Source: an uncultured Halorubrum sp.
GTDB lineage: Archaea > Halobacteriota > Halobacteria > Halobacteriales > Haloferacaceae
Length of the DNA stretch: 57,268 nt
Direction of reading: 5' to 3'
NCBI RefSeq assembly: GCF_937146585.1
Contig: NZ_CAKZRO010000139.1
Location: 1-57,268 of the forward strand
The notes beneath the pieces are model-generated. The model was not told where the DNA came from and did no database searches. It saw only the letters and a program-made list of their open reading frames with translations. Position numbers and translations under genes: made by a program. Of this stretch, positions 8,243-17,002 are shown piece after piece. Positions within the stretch are counted from its first letter, which is position 1; each line of letters begins with the position of its first letter.

Positions 8243-9553
8243 CTACGGCCCGAGGTACCCCCACGCCTGAAGTCGGTCGCCGTCGCCGTCGATCCACCGC
8301 TCGCCGATGTCGTCGCGGTAGTACATGTTCGGCATGACGATCCGGTCGATCCGGTCGTACGCCCGCTCGCGCGCCGCGCTCATCGTCTCGCCCTTGCCCG
8401 TGACGACGATCGGCATCCCGCTCTCGCCGGCGACGCGCCACTGGCCGTCGACCTGCTTCACGTCTTCTAGGTGGACGCCGTCGCGGTCCGCCGTCTCGAA
8501 GACGACGGCCGCGTTCCGCGAGCTCTCGTCGTACGTCTCCTCGTCGTCGAAGGGGAACGGCGGGAGGACGACCCTGACGGCGATCTGGTAGCCGCCGTGG
8601 AGTTCGGGCTCCGGCTTGTTCCCGTGCGCGAGGTCGTAGAAGAACTCGGCCGTCGACGACTCGATCGACTCCTCCTGGAGGGCGATGGTGGGATAGCCGA
8701 ACCGGGGCGTGAACTCCAGCGGGTAGATGCCCGTCTCGTTGACGATACAGTTGACGTCGATGCTGCCGACGTACCCCTCGTCGGCGAGCCACCCCTCTAG
8801 CTTCCCGAGCGTCTCCCGGAACAGCCTGTTGCGCCCCGCCCAGAACATCGAGGTTCCCATCTCGCCGGTCGAGGGGCCGATGTTCCCCGGAAACAGCTTC
8901 TTGTGCTCGAAGTTGAAGTTGACTCGGTCGACGAACTCGTCGCCGTCGAAGAAGCCGCAGACCGCGACCTCGACGCCCTCTACCTTCCGCTGGAGCTGGA
9001 ACCCTTTCATCCGGTGGCCCCACGCCTTCTCGTACGCACGGAGCACGTCGATCACGTCGCTGCCGTCCTCCTCGTCGCCGACGTAGAGGAGCCGCTTGAC
9101 GTTCTGGACCTCGCCCAGCGGCTTGATCACGTACGGCGCGGGGTTCTCTCTGACGTGCTGTATCCCCGCGTCGAACTCGCGGAACACGTGGTGTTCGACG
9201 GTGTTGACCCCGTTCTCTTCGAGTACCTCCATCGCGTAGCCGCGGTCCTCCTCGAGGCGGTCCGTGTTCGGCGTCCCGCCGACGACGGCCTTCCCCGCCT
9301 CGCGGAGGTCCCGCGCGAGCGCGCCGGTCCCGACCTCGGAGCCGACCCAGATGTCGTCGAAGACGATCGCGTCGGCCCAGTCGACCTCGGCGCGCCAGTC
9401 GCCCGTCTTCGGGACGAACCCGTCGCCGATCTCCCGGTCGCTCTCGGCCTCGACGTAGTACTTCACGGCGTGGCCCTCGCGGTGGACCTGCCACGCCAGG
9501 TCGGCGATCAGCGCCGCGTCGGCCGAGACGAAGAGGAAGTTCGCGGTGTCCAT
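8243..9553 (-). CDS. Divergent PurD-like ATP-grasp ligase
   Basis: A 436-residue ATP-grasp protein that databases often label phosphoribosylamine-glycine ligase. ATP-grasp features include PYVIKPLGEVQNVKRLLYVG (binding lysine), GFQLQRKVEGVEVAVCGFFDG and the metal-binding region SIDVNCIVNETGIYPLEFTPRFGYP, taken here as separate pieces. However, the N-terminal domain (ANFLFVSADAALIADLAW) lacks the glycine-rich GxGGREHAL loop that marks true PurD, and there is no purine gene nearby. I therefore infer an ATP-grasp ligase of unknown substrate rather than the purine enzyme. Start at the ATG 9553: the upstream extension is a basic low-complexity stretch that overlaps the divergent hydrolase promoter. 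Confidence 0.8.
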   Translation of the reverse strand: MDTANFLFVSADAALIADLAWQVHREGHAVKYYVEAESDREIGDGFVPKTGDWRAEVDWADAIVFDDIWVGSEVGTGALARDLREAGKAVVGGTPNTDRLEEDRGYAMEVLEENGVNTVEHHVFREFDAGIQHVRENPAPYVIKPLGEVQNVKRLLYVGDEEDGSDVIDVLRAYEKAWGHRMKGFQLQRKVEGVEVAVCGFFDGDEFVDRVNFNFEHKKLFPGNIGPSTGEMGTSMFWAGRNRLFRETLGKLEGWLADEGYVGSIDVNCIVNETGIYPLEFTPRFGYPTIALQEESIESSTAEFFYDLAHGNKPEPELHGGYQIAVRVVLPPFPFDDEETYDESSRNAAVVFETADRDGVHLEDVKQVDGQWRVAGESGMPIVVTGKGETMSAARERAYDRIDRIVMPNMYYRDDIGERWIDGDGDRLQAWGYLGP

Positions 9554-9657
9554 GCCGCGTCGTCGCCGGGGACGGACTTGAGTGTGGGTGCCGGCCGACC
9601 GCGATGGTTGAAACGTTAACGCCCGGGTTGATGCCGGACCGCGTCGTCGATCCGGGT

Positions 9658-10464
9658 ATGCCAAGCGTGACACGGGACGGCGTGACGATCGACTACGCCG
9701 TCGACGGGGACCCCGACGCGCCGACCGTGCTGCTGCTCGAGGGACTCGGGTACGGCCGGTGGATGTGGCGGTGGCTCGCCGAGGCGTTGGCCGACGACTA
9801 CGAGGTGCTCCGGCCGGACAATCGCGGGACCGGCGACTCCGACGCGCCGGAGGGACCGTACACCGCGGCCGAGATGGCGGCCGACGCGGCGGCCGTCCTC
9901 GACGACCGCGACGCGGACGCGGCCCACGTCTGCGGCGCGTCGATGGGCGGGATGATCGCCCAGGAGCTGGCGCTCGCGGACGACCGCGTCGCCTCGCTGA
10001 CGCTGCTTTGTACCTCGCCCGGGGGCGACGACGCGACCCCGACGCCGCCGGACGTCCAGGAGCACATCTTCTCCGCGCCCGACGACGCGGACCCGCGCGA
10101 GCGGATCCGCTACCTGATGGAGCCCGCGGTCTCCGACGGGTTCTACGAGCGCGAGCCGGAGCTCGTCGACCGCATCGTCGACTGGCGGCTGGCGGGCGAC
10201 GCGACCCCCACCGGCCGCGAGGCGCAGGCGGCCGCGGTGGCGGCGTTCGACGCGAGCGACCGCCTCGACGCGGTCGACGTGCCGACGCTGATCCTCCACG
10301 GGACGGCGGATCGCGTGCTCCCCGCGGAGAACGCCGAGCTGCTCGCCGAGCTCCTCCCGCACGCGGACGTCGACCTGTTCGACGGCGGGCCGCACCTCTT
10401 CTTCGTCGAGGAGCGCGAGCGCGTCAACGACCGGATCCGGACCTTCCTCGGCGGGGTCGCCTGA
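9658..10464 (+). CDS. Alpha/beta-fold hydrolase
   Basis: A 268-residue alpha/beta hydrolase. The nucleophile elbow is GASMGGM, the acid is the aspartate in HGTADRVLP and the base is the histidine in DGGPHLFFVEE. An oxyanion segment LEGLGYGRWMW follows strand three. It resembles 3-oxoadipate enol-lactonases and esterases, but the substrate is open. The ATG at 9658 is chosen; an upstream in-frame ATG at 9604 would add 18 residues through a promoter-like GTTAAC stretch. Its stop codon is one base from the start of the acyl-CoA synthetase, so the two are almost certainly co-translated and may act on the same carboxylic ester or lactone. Confidence 0.88.
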   Translation: MPSVTRDGVTIDYAVDGDPDAPTVLLLEGLGYGRWMWRWLAEALADDYEVLRPDNRGTGDSDAPEGPYTAAEMAADAAAVLDDRDADAAHVCGASMGGMIAQELALADDRVASLTLLCTSPGGDDATPTPPDVQEHIFSAPDDADPRERIRYLMEPAVSDGFYEREPELVDRIVDWRLAGDATPTGREAQAAAVAAFDASDRLDAVDVPTLILHGTADRVLPAENAELLAELLPHADVDLFDGGPHLFFVEERERVNDRIRTFLGGVA

Positions 10465-10465
10465 G

Positions 10466-12073
10466 ATGGCGACGGAGAACGACCCCCGGGACGGCGACGA
10501 GACGCGAGGGGAATCCGACGGGGCGGCCGACCCGCGACCGCACCCGCACGGCGACCGGACCTACGAGTGGGTCGGGTCGCTGTCGGCCCGCCGCGCGCGG
10601 CTCTCGCCGGACCGCGTCGCGGTCACCGACACGGCCGCGAACGCCGAGTACACCTACGCGGAGCTGGACGAGCGCGCCAACCGCACCGCGCGCTTCCTCC
10701 GCGACGCCGGCGTCGGGGCGGGCGACCGCGTCGCCGTCGTCTCGCGGAACCGCGTCGAGCTCGTCGACCTGTTCTTCGCGACCGGGAAGACCGGGTCCGT
10801 GCTGGCCCCGCTGTCGCACCGGCTCGCCGAGCGCGACCTCGCCGCCGTGTTGGGCACCGTCGACCCCGAGCTGCTCCTCGTCGAGGCCCCGTTCGGCGGC
10901 GACGTCATCGACGCGTTAGAGCGGGCGGACGTCGAGCCCGCGGTCCGCTCGATCCCGACCGACGGGGACGACGCCTGGCGGCCGTACACCCGCGACCTGC
11001 CGGCGGACGGCTCGCCCGTCGAGACCGCCGACGTGTCGCTCGCGGACCCGCACCTGTTCTTACACACCGGCGGCTCGACGGGCACGCCGAAGGAGACGGT
11101 GATCAGCCACGGCGCGATCCGCTGGAACGCGTTCAACACCATCACCGCGTGGGGGCTCCGCGAGGACGACGTGACGCCGATGGTGTTCCCGATGTTCCAC
11201 ACCGGCGGGTGGAACGTCCTCACCGTTCCGTTCTTCCAGATGGGCGGACGGATCCTCCTGAGTCCCGAGGTCGATCCCGGGCGCATCCTGCGCGACGTCG
11301 AGCGCGAGTCGGCGACGACGCTGGTCGCGGTCCCCGCCGTGTTGCGGATGATGGCCCAACACGACGAGTGGGACGACACCGACCTCTCCTCGCTCCGGTT
11401 CGTGAAGAGCGGCGGCGGCCCCTGCCGCGAGAGCGTCATCGCGGCGTGGCGCGACCGCGGCGTCGAGATATCGCAGGGGTACGGCCTCACCGAGTGCGGG
11501 CCGAACAACTTCGCGATGCCCGACGGTTTCCCGCGGGAGAAGACCGGCAGCGTCGGCGTCCCGGCGCTCGCGGTCGACGCGCGCGTCGTCGACGAGGACG
11601 GACCGGTCGCGGACGGGACGGTCGGCGAGCTCGAACTCGCCGGGCCCGCGGCGGCCGACCGCTACTGGGAGGAGCCGGACGAGACCGCCGAGACGTTCGG
11701 GGACTGGGTGTCGACCGGCGACCTCGCGCGCGTGGACGACGACGGCTACTACCACATCGAGGGGCGCAAGAAGAACATGTTCGTCTCCGGCGGCGAGAAC
11801 GTCTACCCGCCCCGGGTCGAGGACGCGCTCACCGACCACCCGGACGTCGAGGAGGCGGTCGTGATCGGCGTCCCGAGCGAGCGGTGGGGGACGGTCGGCA
11901 AGGCGATCCTCGTCGGCGACGAGTCGCTCACGCTCGACGACGTGGAGTCGCACCTCGCCTCGCGCGTCGCCCGCTACGCGGTGCCGAAGGAGCTGGCGTT
12001 CGTCGACGAGATGCCGACCTCCGGCCCCTCGAAGATCGACCGCGCGGCGCTGAAAGAGCGGTTCGGCGAGTAG
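10466..12073 (+). CDS. Acyl-CoA synthetase (AMP-binding, ANL family)
   Basis: A 535-residue adenylate-forming enzyme that would activate a carboxylic acid to its CoA thioester with ATP. Family motifs in order: A3 phosphate loop HTGGSTGTPKETVISH, A5 YGLTECGPNN, A7 STGDLARVDDDGYYHIEGR, A8 KKNMFVSGGENVYP, and the catalytic lysine A10 near the end in SGPSKIDRAALK. Length fits medium-chain or aryl acid ligases. It directly follows the hydrolase with a one-base gap and precedes an HTH_10 regulator and a branched-chain amino acid type transporter, suggesting uptake, hydrolysis and activation of one class of acids. Specificity is not predictable here. Confidence 0.92.
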   Translation: MATENDPRDGDETRGESDGAADPRPHPHGDRTYEWVGSLSARRARLSPDRVAVTDTAANAEYTYAELDERANRTARFLRDAGVGAGDRVAVVSRNRVELVDLFFATGKTGSVLAPLSHRLAERDLAAVLGTVDPELLLVEAPFGGDVIDALERADVEPAVRSIPTDGDDAWRPYTRDLPADGSPVETADVSLADPHLFLHTGGSTGTPKETVISHGAIRWNAFNTITAWGLREDDVTPMVFPMFHTGGWNVLTVPFFQMGGRILLSPEVDPGRILRDVERESATTLVAVPAVLRMMAQHDEWDDTDLSSLRFVKSGGGPCRESVIAAWRDRGVEISQGYGLTECGPNNFAMPDGFPREKTGSVGVPALAVDARVVDEDGPVADGTVGELELAGPAAADRYWEEPDETAETFGDWVSTGDLARVDDDGYYHIEGRKKNMFVSGGENVYPPRVEDALTDHPDVEEAVVIGVPSERWGTVGKAILVGDESLTLDDVESHLASRVARYAVPKELAFVDEMPTSGPSKIDRAALKERFGE

Positions 12074-12094
12074 GCTCGTCCCACAGGAACAACC

Positions 12095-12102
12095 ATTATA
12101 TA
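12095..12102 (+). promoter_or_regulatory. TATA box of the HTH_10 regulator gene
   Basis: TTATATAT in the short gap after the acyl-CoA synthetase gene, 22-29 bases before the ATG at 12124. The spacing implies a leaderless mRNA, although a strong AAGGAGG-like sequence also lies just upstream of the ATG (12113-12119) and could serve read-through transcripts from the upstream genes. Confidence 0.6.
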
Positions 12103-12123
12103 TGCGGGGGATAAGGAGGGGGC

Positions 12124-12825
12124 ATGCTCGACGTCACGATGGATATGGAGCAGTTCGACTGCCCGTTCATCGACACCTCCGCCGACCACGACGTCTCCTT
12201 CTCCGCCATGCACTGGCAGCTGGACACGGCGGCGGAGCAGCTGGAGACCCGGCTGCTCGTCGAGTCGCCGGACCGGTACGAGCTCGGCGACGGGCTCACC
12301 GCGCTCCGCGACCACGAGAACATGGCCGAGTACCGGCTGTTCTCGAAGCAGGACGGGACGGCGATCATCCGGACCGTCATCGAGGAGACGAACGCGATGT
12401 CGACGATCACGGACCACGGCGGCTACATCACCGGGCCGTTCCTGATCGAGGACGGCTCCGAGCGCTGGCAGGTCGGCTTCGACGACGAGTCGACGACCGA
12501 GGCGGCGCTCCACGACTTGGAGAAGGGCAACGAGTTCGTCGTCGAGGACCGCTCCGAGCTCTCGATGGAGGCGCTGTTCGACACGATGCGGAACGCGAAC
12601 GCGGCCTCGACGATGCTGGACGCGTGCCGCGACCTGACGGAGGTCGAGCGCGAGACGATCGAGTCCGCGGCCGACGCCGGCTACTTCGAGTCGCCGCGCG
12701 AGGCGACGCTGTCGACGCTCGCCGACGAGTTCGACGTCTCCACCGCGGCCGTCTCGAAGAACATGCGCCGCGGCGAGAAGAAGCTGCTCCGCAGCGTCGT
12801 CGCCGCGCTCGACGACCTGGACTGA
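12124..12825 (+). CDS. HTH_10 (bacterio-opsin activator-type) transcription regulator
   Basis: A 233-residue regulator of the haloarchaeal Bat family. The N-terminal 150 residues form a sensory or GAF-related region with no haem or Fe-S motif. The C-terminus is the HTH_10 domain, from LTEVERETIESAADAGYFES into ATLSTLADEFDVSTAAVSKN and MRRGEKKLL. HTH_10 regulators usually control nearby metabolic genes, so the liv transporter downstream and the acyl-CoA ligase upstream are the natural candidates. Two inverted repeats lie between this gene and livK. It has its own TATA box. Confidence 0.9.
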   Translation: MLDVTMDMEQFDCPFIDTSADHDVSFSAMHWQLDTAAEQLETRLLVESPDRYELGDGLTALRDHENMAEYRLFSKQDGTAIIRTVIEETNAMSTITDHGGYITGPFLIEDGSERWQVGFDDESTTEAALHDLEKGNEFVVEDRSELSMEALFDTMRNANAASTMLDACRDLTEVERETIESAADAGYFESPREATLSTLADEFDVSTAAVSKNMRRGEKKLLRSVVAALDDLD

Positions 12826-12899
12826 CCGGCGGAGCGTCGGGTGAACGGGGGCGACGGCGCGCCGAGCGAAATCGCGGTTTCGGCGCCGAGATCGGCCGA

Positions 12900-12911
12900 A
12901 ATCCGCGGATT
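12900..12911. promoter_or_regulatory. Perfect 12-base palindrome upstream of livK
   Basis: AATCCGCGGATT is its own reverse complement. It lies 12 bases upstream of the AT-rich box at 12923-12936 and about 60 bases before the livK ATG, the expected position for an activator or operator site. The adjacent HTH_10 protein is the obvious candidate binder, by inference only. Confidence 0.4.
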
Positions 12912-12922
12912 CCTCGTGACCT

Positions 12923-12936
12923 GTTAACATCTTAAC
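12923..12936. promoter_or_regulatory. Inverted repeat overlapping the probable livK TATA element
   Basis: GTTAA, four bases, TTAAC. It is the only AT-rich element in the gap before livK and about 38-51 bases upstream of the ATG at 12974, giving a short 5' leader of roughly 15-25 bases. A protein bound here would block TBP access. Confidence 0.4.
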
Positions 12937-12973
12937 TCGGCCCTTGATGGTGGTGTCCGTCGTCGGACAGTGT

Positions 12974-14401
12974 ATGCGAGACGAACACACTCGGCGAGCG
13001 TATCTGCGAGGAACCGGGGCCGCGGTCGGCGCGGCCGGACTCACCGGGCTGGCCGGCTGCTCGGGCGGGGGAGACGGCTCCGACGGGAGCGACGGCTCGG
13101 ACGGAAGCGACGGTTCGGACGGCTCCGACGGGAGCGGCGGCTCCGGCGGCGGCGACCTCTCCGGGGAGACGGTACGGATCGGCGCGCTCCAGCCGACCTC
13201 GGGCGACCTCCAGTACTACGGGCAGATCAGCCTCCGCGGGTTCTACTCCGGGCTGGCGTACAAACACGACCTCGACCCGATCGAGGAGGCGACGCCGGGG
13301 ACGTACACGGTCGAGCCCGAGGGCGGCCCGACCTACGAGATCATCGTCGAGGACACCGGCTTCAGCCCCGACACGGCCCAGAGCGTCGCGACGGACCTCG
13401 TCTTGGACGAGGAGGTCGACGTCCTGTTCGGGGGGACCTCCTCGGACAGCGCGCGCCGGCTCATCAACACCGTCGTCGACGAGACCGACGTGCCGTACCT
13501 CATCGGCCCCGCGGCCGACGCCGGCATCACGGTGAGCGACGAGTTCTGTCACCCGCTCGCGTTCCGCGCGAGCGAGCACACCGCGATGGACGCGCGGGCG
13601 GGCGGCACGTACGTCGCCGAGAACTTCGACATCGACACGGTCGCGGTGTTCGCGTCCGACAACGCGTTCGGACAGAGCGTCGCGGAAAACTACACGCAGG
13701 TCTTGGAGAACAACGGGGTCGACGTCCTCGAACCGCGGTTCGTCGAGGTCGGGTACTCGGAGTTCGACGGGCTCTTCGAGCAGGCGATCTCGGACGGCGC
13801 GACGGGGGTCGTCGGCGGTTTCACGGCGTCGACGCTGCCGCAGTTCCTCACCTCGGCCATCTCCTTCGACGTCCAGGTGTTCGGCGGGTTCGCCGCCCTG
13901 CTGACGACGAAGCTCATCGGCGGCACCATCGAGTCGGCGCTGGGCGAAGGGTTCACCGAGCAGGACATCAAGGACGCCGGGCTCGGCCCGTTCACTAGCC
14001 GATACCACTGGAACCAGTACGAGAACCCGATCAACGAGGAGTTCCGGCAGATGCACATCGACGCGTACGGCATCGTCCCCGACCTGTTCAGTTCGGGGAC
14101 GTTCACCGCGGCCTCGGCGCTCTCGCAGGCCGTCTCGGAGTCCGGCTCCACCGAGGGCGCAGACATCGCGGACGCGCTCCGCGGCATGACCGTCGCCGAC
14201 ACCCCGAAGGGCGCGGACGGGTACACGTTCCAGCAGCACAACAACCAGGCGGCCTCGCAGATGACGGTCGCGTGGCCGGTCCCGACGAGCGACGAGTACG
14301 CCGACACGTGGGACGCGCCGATCATGCCCGGCCAGCCCCTCGAACGCCTCGACGCCGAGGACGTGATGGTCCCCGAAGAGGACGCGAGCTGCTCGCTGTA
14401 A
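12974..14401 (+). CDS. livK: ABC transporter substrate-binding lipoprotein (branched-chain amino acid type)
   Basis: A 475-residue periplasmic-binding-like protein of the Leu/Ile/Val family (Peripla_BP_6) that captures the solute outside the cell. It has a Tat signal with twin arginines R7-R8 (TRRAYLRGTG) and a lipobox LAGC with C29, so it is exported folded and lipid-anchored. A six-fold Gly-Ser-Asp linker (residues 35-52) follows, then the two-lobed binding domain beginning ETVRIGALQPTSGDLQYYG. First gene of the liv operon; its TAA overlaps the ATG of livG by one base. Haloarchaeal members bind many carboxylates and amides besides amino acids, so the ligand is uncertain. The ATG at 12974 places the Tat motif correctly. 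Confidence 0.92.
   Translation: MRDEHTRRAYLRGTGAAVGAAGLTGLAGCSGGGDGSDGSDGSDGSDGSDGSDGSGGSGGGDLSGETVRIGALQPTSGDLQYYGQISLRGFYSGLAYKHDLDPIEEATPGTYTVEPEGGPTYEIIVEDTGFSPDTAQSVATDLVLDEEVDVLFGGTSSDSARRLINTVVDETDVPYLIGPAADAGITVSDEFCHPLAFRASEHTAMDARAGGTYVAENFDIDTVAVFASDNAFGQSVAENYTQVLENNGVDVLEPRFVEVGYSEFDGLFEQAISDGATGVVGGFTASTLPQFLTSAISFDVQVFGGFAALLTTKLIGGTIESALGEGFTEQDIKDAGLGPFTSRYHWNQYENPINEEFRQMHIDAYGIVPDLFSSGTFTAASALSQAVSESGSTEGADIADALRGMTVADTPKGADGYTFQQHNNQAASQMTVAWPVPTSDEYADTWDAPIMPGQPLERLDAEDVMVPEEDASCSL
13076..13129 (+). repeat. Tandem Gly-Ser-Asp coding repeat in the livK linker
   Basis: Six consecutive copies of a nine-base unit coding Gly-Ser-Asp (residues 35-52), with synonymous differences between copies. 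It forms the flexible acidic tether between the lipid anchor and the binding domain. Tracts like this change copy number readily between strains. Confidence 0.85.
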
Positions 14402-15258
14402 TGCTGCTGGAGACCGAGGGGCTCACGAAGCGTTTCGGCGGCATCACCGCCGTCGACGACGTCGACTTCGCGCTGGAGGCCGGCCAGCTCTGCTCGATCA
14501 TCGGCCCGAACGGCGCGGGGAAGACGACGTTCTTCAACCTGCTCACGGGCGTGCTGGAGCCCTCCGAGGGGAGCATCCGGTTCGCCCCGTCGAGCGGCGG
14601 CGCGGAGTCGGCCGTGGACATCACCGCGGCCTCGCCGGACGAGACGGCGCTCGCGGGGATCCACCGGTCGTACCAGATCACGAACCTGTTCCCGACGCTG
14701 TCGGTGCTGGAGAACGTCCGCGTGGCCGCGCAGGCGAGCCGCGGGAGCGACTCGTGGAAGCTGTGGCGCAACGTCGCCGACTTCGAGGAGCACTACGCCG
14801 AGGCGACCGCGATCCTCGAGCGGATCGGGCTCGCGGACGAGGCGGAGACGGTCACGGAGAACCTGAGCCACGGCGAGAAGCGCAGCCTCGAGATCGGCGT
14901 CGCGCTCGCGGGCGACCCGGACCTGCTCCTGCTCGACGAGCCGACCGCCGGCGTGTCGAGCGAGGGCGTCGACGAGGTCGTCGCGCTGATCGAGGACGTG
15001 GCCGCCGACCACTCGGTGATGCTCATCGAGCACAACGTGGAGATGGTGATGGAGGTCTCCGACCGGATCGCCGTCCTCCACCGCGGCGAGGTGATCGCCG
15101 ACGGCCCGCCGGAGGACGTGCGCGGCGACGAGGCCGTCCAAGAGGCGTACCTCGGCGGCTACGGCCGCGAGGAGTCGGCGGAAGGCGGAGAGCCATCCGA
15201 CGGGGAGGCGGCGGCCGACGGCGGTCGCCGCGCGAGCGCCGGAGGTGGGCCGCCGTGA
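14401..15258 (+). CDS. livG: ABC transporter ATPase, LivG type
   Basis: A 285-residue ATPase subunit that powers solute import on the cytoplasmic face. Walker A is GPNGAGKTT, the signature is LSHGEKRSLEI and Walker B is LLLLDEPTAGV, followed by the H-loop in MLIEHNVEMVM. The ATG at 14401 shares one base with the livK stop (TAATG), and the stop overlaps the GTG start of livF by three bases (GTGA). The last 35 residues form an acidic, Gly/Ser-rich tail not needed for the fold. LivG and LivF normally form the heterodimeric motor with LivH and LivM. Confidence 0.94.
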   Translation: MLLETEGLTKRFGGITAVDDVDFALEAGQLCSIIGPNGAGKTTFFNLLTGVLEPSEGSIRFAPSSGGAESAVDITAASPDETALAGIHRSYQITNLFPTLSVLENVRVAAQASRGSDSWKLWRNVADFEEHYAEATAILERIGLADEAETVTENLSHGEKRSLEIGVALAGDPDLLLLDEPTAGVSSEGVDEVVALIEDVAADHSVMLIEHNVEMVMEVSDRIAVLHRGEVIADGPPEDVRGDEAVQEAYLGGYGREESAEGGEPSDGEAAADGGRRASAGGGPP

Positions 15259-15953
15259 CGACGCTCGAACTCGACGGGGTCCACACCTACTACGGCGAGA
15301 GCCACATCCTCCAGGGGCTGTCGCTGTCGGTCGAGGAGGGCGAGATCGTCGCCCTCGTCGGACGGAACGGGGTCGGGAAGACGACCACGCTCCGGACCGC
15401 GCTCGGACTGACGCCGCCCCGCGAGGGGACGGTCCGGTTCGACGGCACGGACGTGACGGGGATGGAACCCCACGAGATCGCCGCCCGCGGGATGGGGTGG
15501 GTGCCCGAGGAGCGGCGCGTGTTCTCACACCTCACGGTCGCGGAGAATCTGCGCGTCGCCGCCCACTCCGCGGCCGACTCGGACGCGCGGATCGCGGAGG
15601 CGTACGAGCTGTTCCCGGCGCTCGACCGCTTCAGCGACAAGGAGGCGGGGGACCTGAGCGGCGGCCAACAGCAGATGCTCGCGATCGCCCGCGGGATGGT
15701 CGGCGACAACGACCTGCTGCTCGTCGACGAGCCGAGCGAGGGGCTCGCGCCCCAGATCGTCGAGGACGTCGTCGAGGCGCTGCGCGCGGCCTCGGCCGAC
15801 ACGACGATGGTCCTCGTCGAGCAGAACTTCCGGCTGGCGATGGACCTCGCCGACCGCTTCTACCTCGTCGACCACGGCGTCGTCGTCGAGGAGGGCGAGA
15901 CCGCGGGCGTCACCAGCGAGGACGAGCGAATCCGGAGGTACCTGACCGCATGA
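15255..15953 (+). CDS. livF: ABC transporter ATPase, LivF type
   Basis: A 232-residue ATPase, second motor subunit of the liv system. Walker A is GRNGVGKTT, signature LSGGQQQMLAIARGM, Walker B LLLVDEPSEGLAP, and the H-loop region is MVLVEQNFRLAM with Q in place of the usual His before N, as is common in LivF. It starts with a GTG that overlaps the livG stop and ends with a TGA overlapping the livH ATG, so translation of all three is coupled. Confidence 0.94.
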   Translation: MTTLELDGVHTYYGESHILQGLSLSVEEGEIVALVGRNGVGKTTTLRTALGLTPPREGTVRFDGTDVTGMEPHEIAARGMGWVPEERRVFSHLTVAENLRVAAHSAADSDARIAEAYELFPALDRFSDKEAGDLSGGQQQMLAIARGMVGDNDLLLVDEPSEGLAPQIVEDVVEALRAASADTTMVLVEQNFRLAMDLADRFYLVDHGVVVEEGETAGVTSEDERIRRYLTA

Positions 15954-17002
15954 GCCTCGCACCGCTCGCCGGGGCCGCCGCGCAGGCCGCCCCGCTCGTC
16001 GATCCGGGAACGCTGCTCTCGACCGGCGGCGCGGTCGACGGGCTCCAGACGGCCGCCCGCGTGCTCGCCGAGGGGATCGGCAAGGCCGCGGTGTACTTCA
16101 CCATCGCGGTCGGGCTGACGCTCGTCTTCGGCCTGATGGGCGTGCTCAACTTCGCGCACGGCGCGGTCGCGATGGTCGGCGCGTACCTCGGCGGACTGGT
16201 GCTCGTCCTCTTCGTCGGCGCGAACACGGGGACGCTCGCGACGATACTCGTCTTCTTCGTCGCGCTGGCGCTCGTGTTCGCGGTGACGACCGCCGCCGGC
16301 AGCGCGATGGAGGTGGCGCTCATCAGACCGATCTACGACCGGACGCCCACCTACCAGATCCTGCTGACGTTCGGCGTCTCCCTCATCATCGAGGAGGTCG
16401 CCCGGATCGTCTTAACGCTCCGCGGGATCCAGCCGAACCCGCAGTGGCAGGCGCCGATGGGCACCGCGCCCGACGTGCTGCTCGGGCGCACCGAACTGCT
16501 CGGCGTCGGCGTCAGGCGGCTGTACCTCTTCGAGGTCGCGATCGGCGCGCTCGTCGCGGTCGCGGTCTGGGCGTTCCTGACGAAGACGCTGTACGGGCTC
16601 TACATCCGCGCCGGCAGCGAGGACACCGAGATGGTCCAGGCGCTCGGCATCGACGTCAGGCAGGCGTTCACCGTCGTGTTCGGCGTCGGGACCGGCCTCG
16701 CCGCGGTCGGCGGCGTCCTGCTGATGTGGGACCCGATCTGGGGGCCCAGCGTCCTGCTGAGCATCGACGTGCTGCTGTACGCGTTCGTCGTCGTCATCAT
16801 CGGCGGCCTCGGGAGCTTCACCGGGACGCTCGTCGCGGCGGGCATCGTCGGGATCGCCGACTCGGTGACGACGTGGCTGTTCACCACCGGGATCGTCACC
16901 TTCCCCGGCCTCTCCGAGGTGACCATCTTCCTCCTGCTCGTGGTGATGCTGATCATCCGCCCGCAGGGGCTCTACGGCGTCGAGGAGGTGGGTGGCCATT
17001 AG
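15950..17002 (+). CDS. livH: Branched-chain amino acid type ABC permease, LivH
   Basis: A 350-residue integral membrane permease with about eight hydrophobic segments. The family signature FGLMGVLNFAHGAVAMVGAY is present near residues 60-80, and the cytoplasmic coupling region GSEDTEMVQALGIDV matches the EAA-like loop of LivH. A hydrophobic extension of about 40 residues precedes the first core helix. Starts at the ATG overlapping the livF stop (ATGA); the end overlaps the livM start by 11 bases. Confidence 0.93.
   Translation: MSLAPLAGAAAQAAPLVDPGTLLSTGGAVDGLQTAARVLAEGIGKAAVYFTIAVGLTLVFGLMGVLNFAHGAVAMVGAYLGGLVLVLFVGANTGTLATILVFFVALALVFAVTTAAGSAMEVALIRPIYDRTPTYQILLTFGVSLIIEEVARIVLTLRGIQPNPQWQAPMGTAPDVLLGRTELLGVGVRRLYLFEVAIGALVAVAVWAFLTKTLYGLYIRAGSEDTEMVQALGIDVRQAFTVVFGVGTGLAAVGGVLLMWDPIWGPSVLLSIDVLLYAFVVVIIGGLGSFTGTLVAAGIVGIADSVTTWLFTTGIVTFPGLSEVTIFLLLVVMLIIRPQGLYGVEEVGGH

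Noticed and set aside
12944-12973. Alternative upstream livK start codons at 12944 and 12947
   Set aside because: They add ten hydrophobic residues before the twin-arginine motif, which would be unusual for Tat signals; the ATG at 12974 gives a normal signal peptide.
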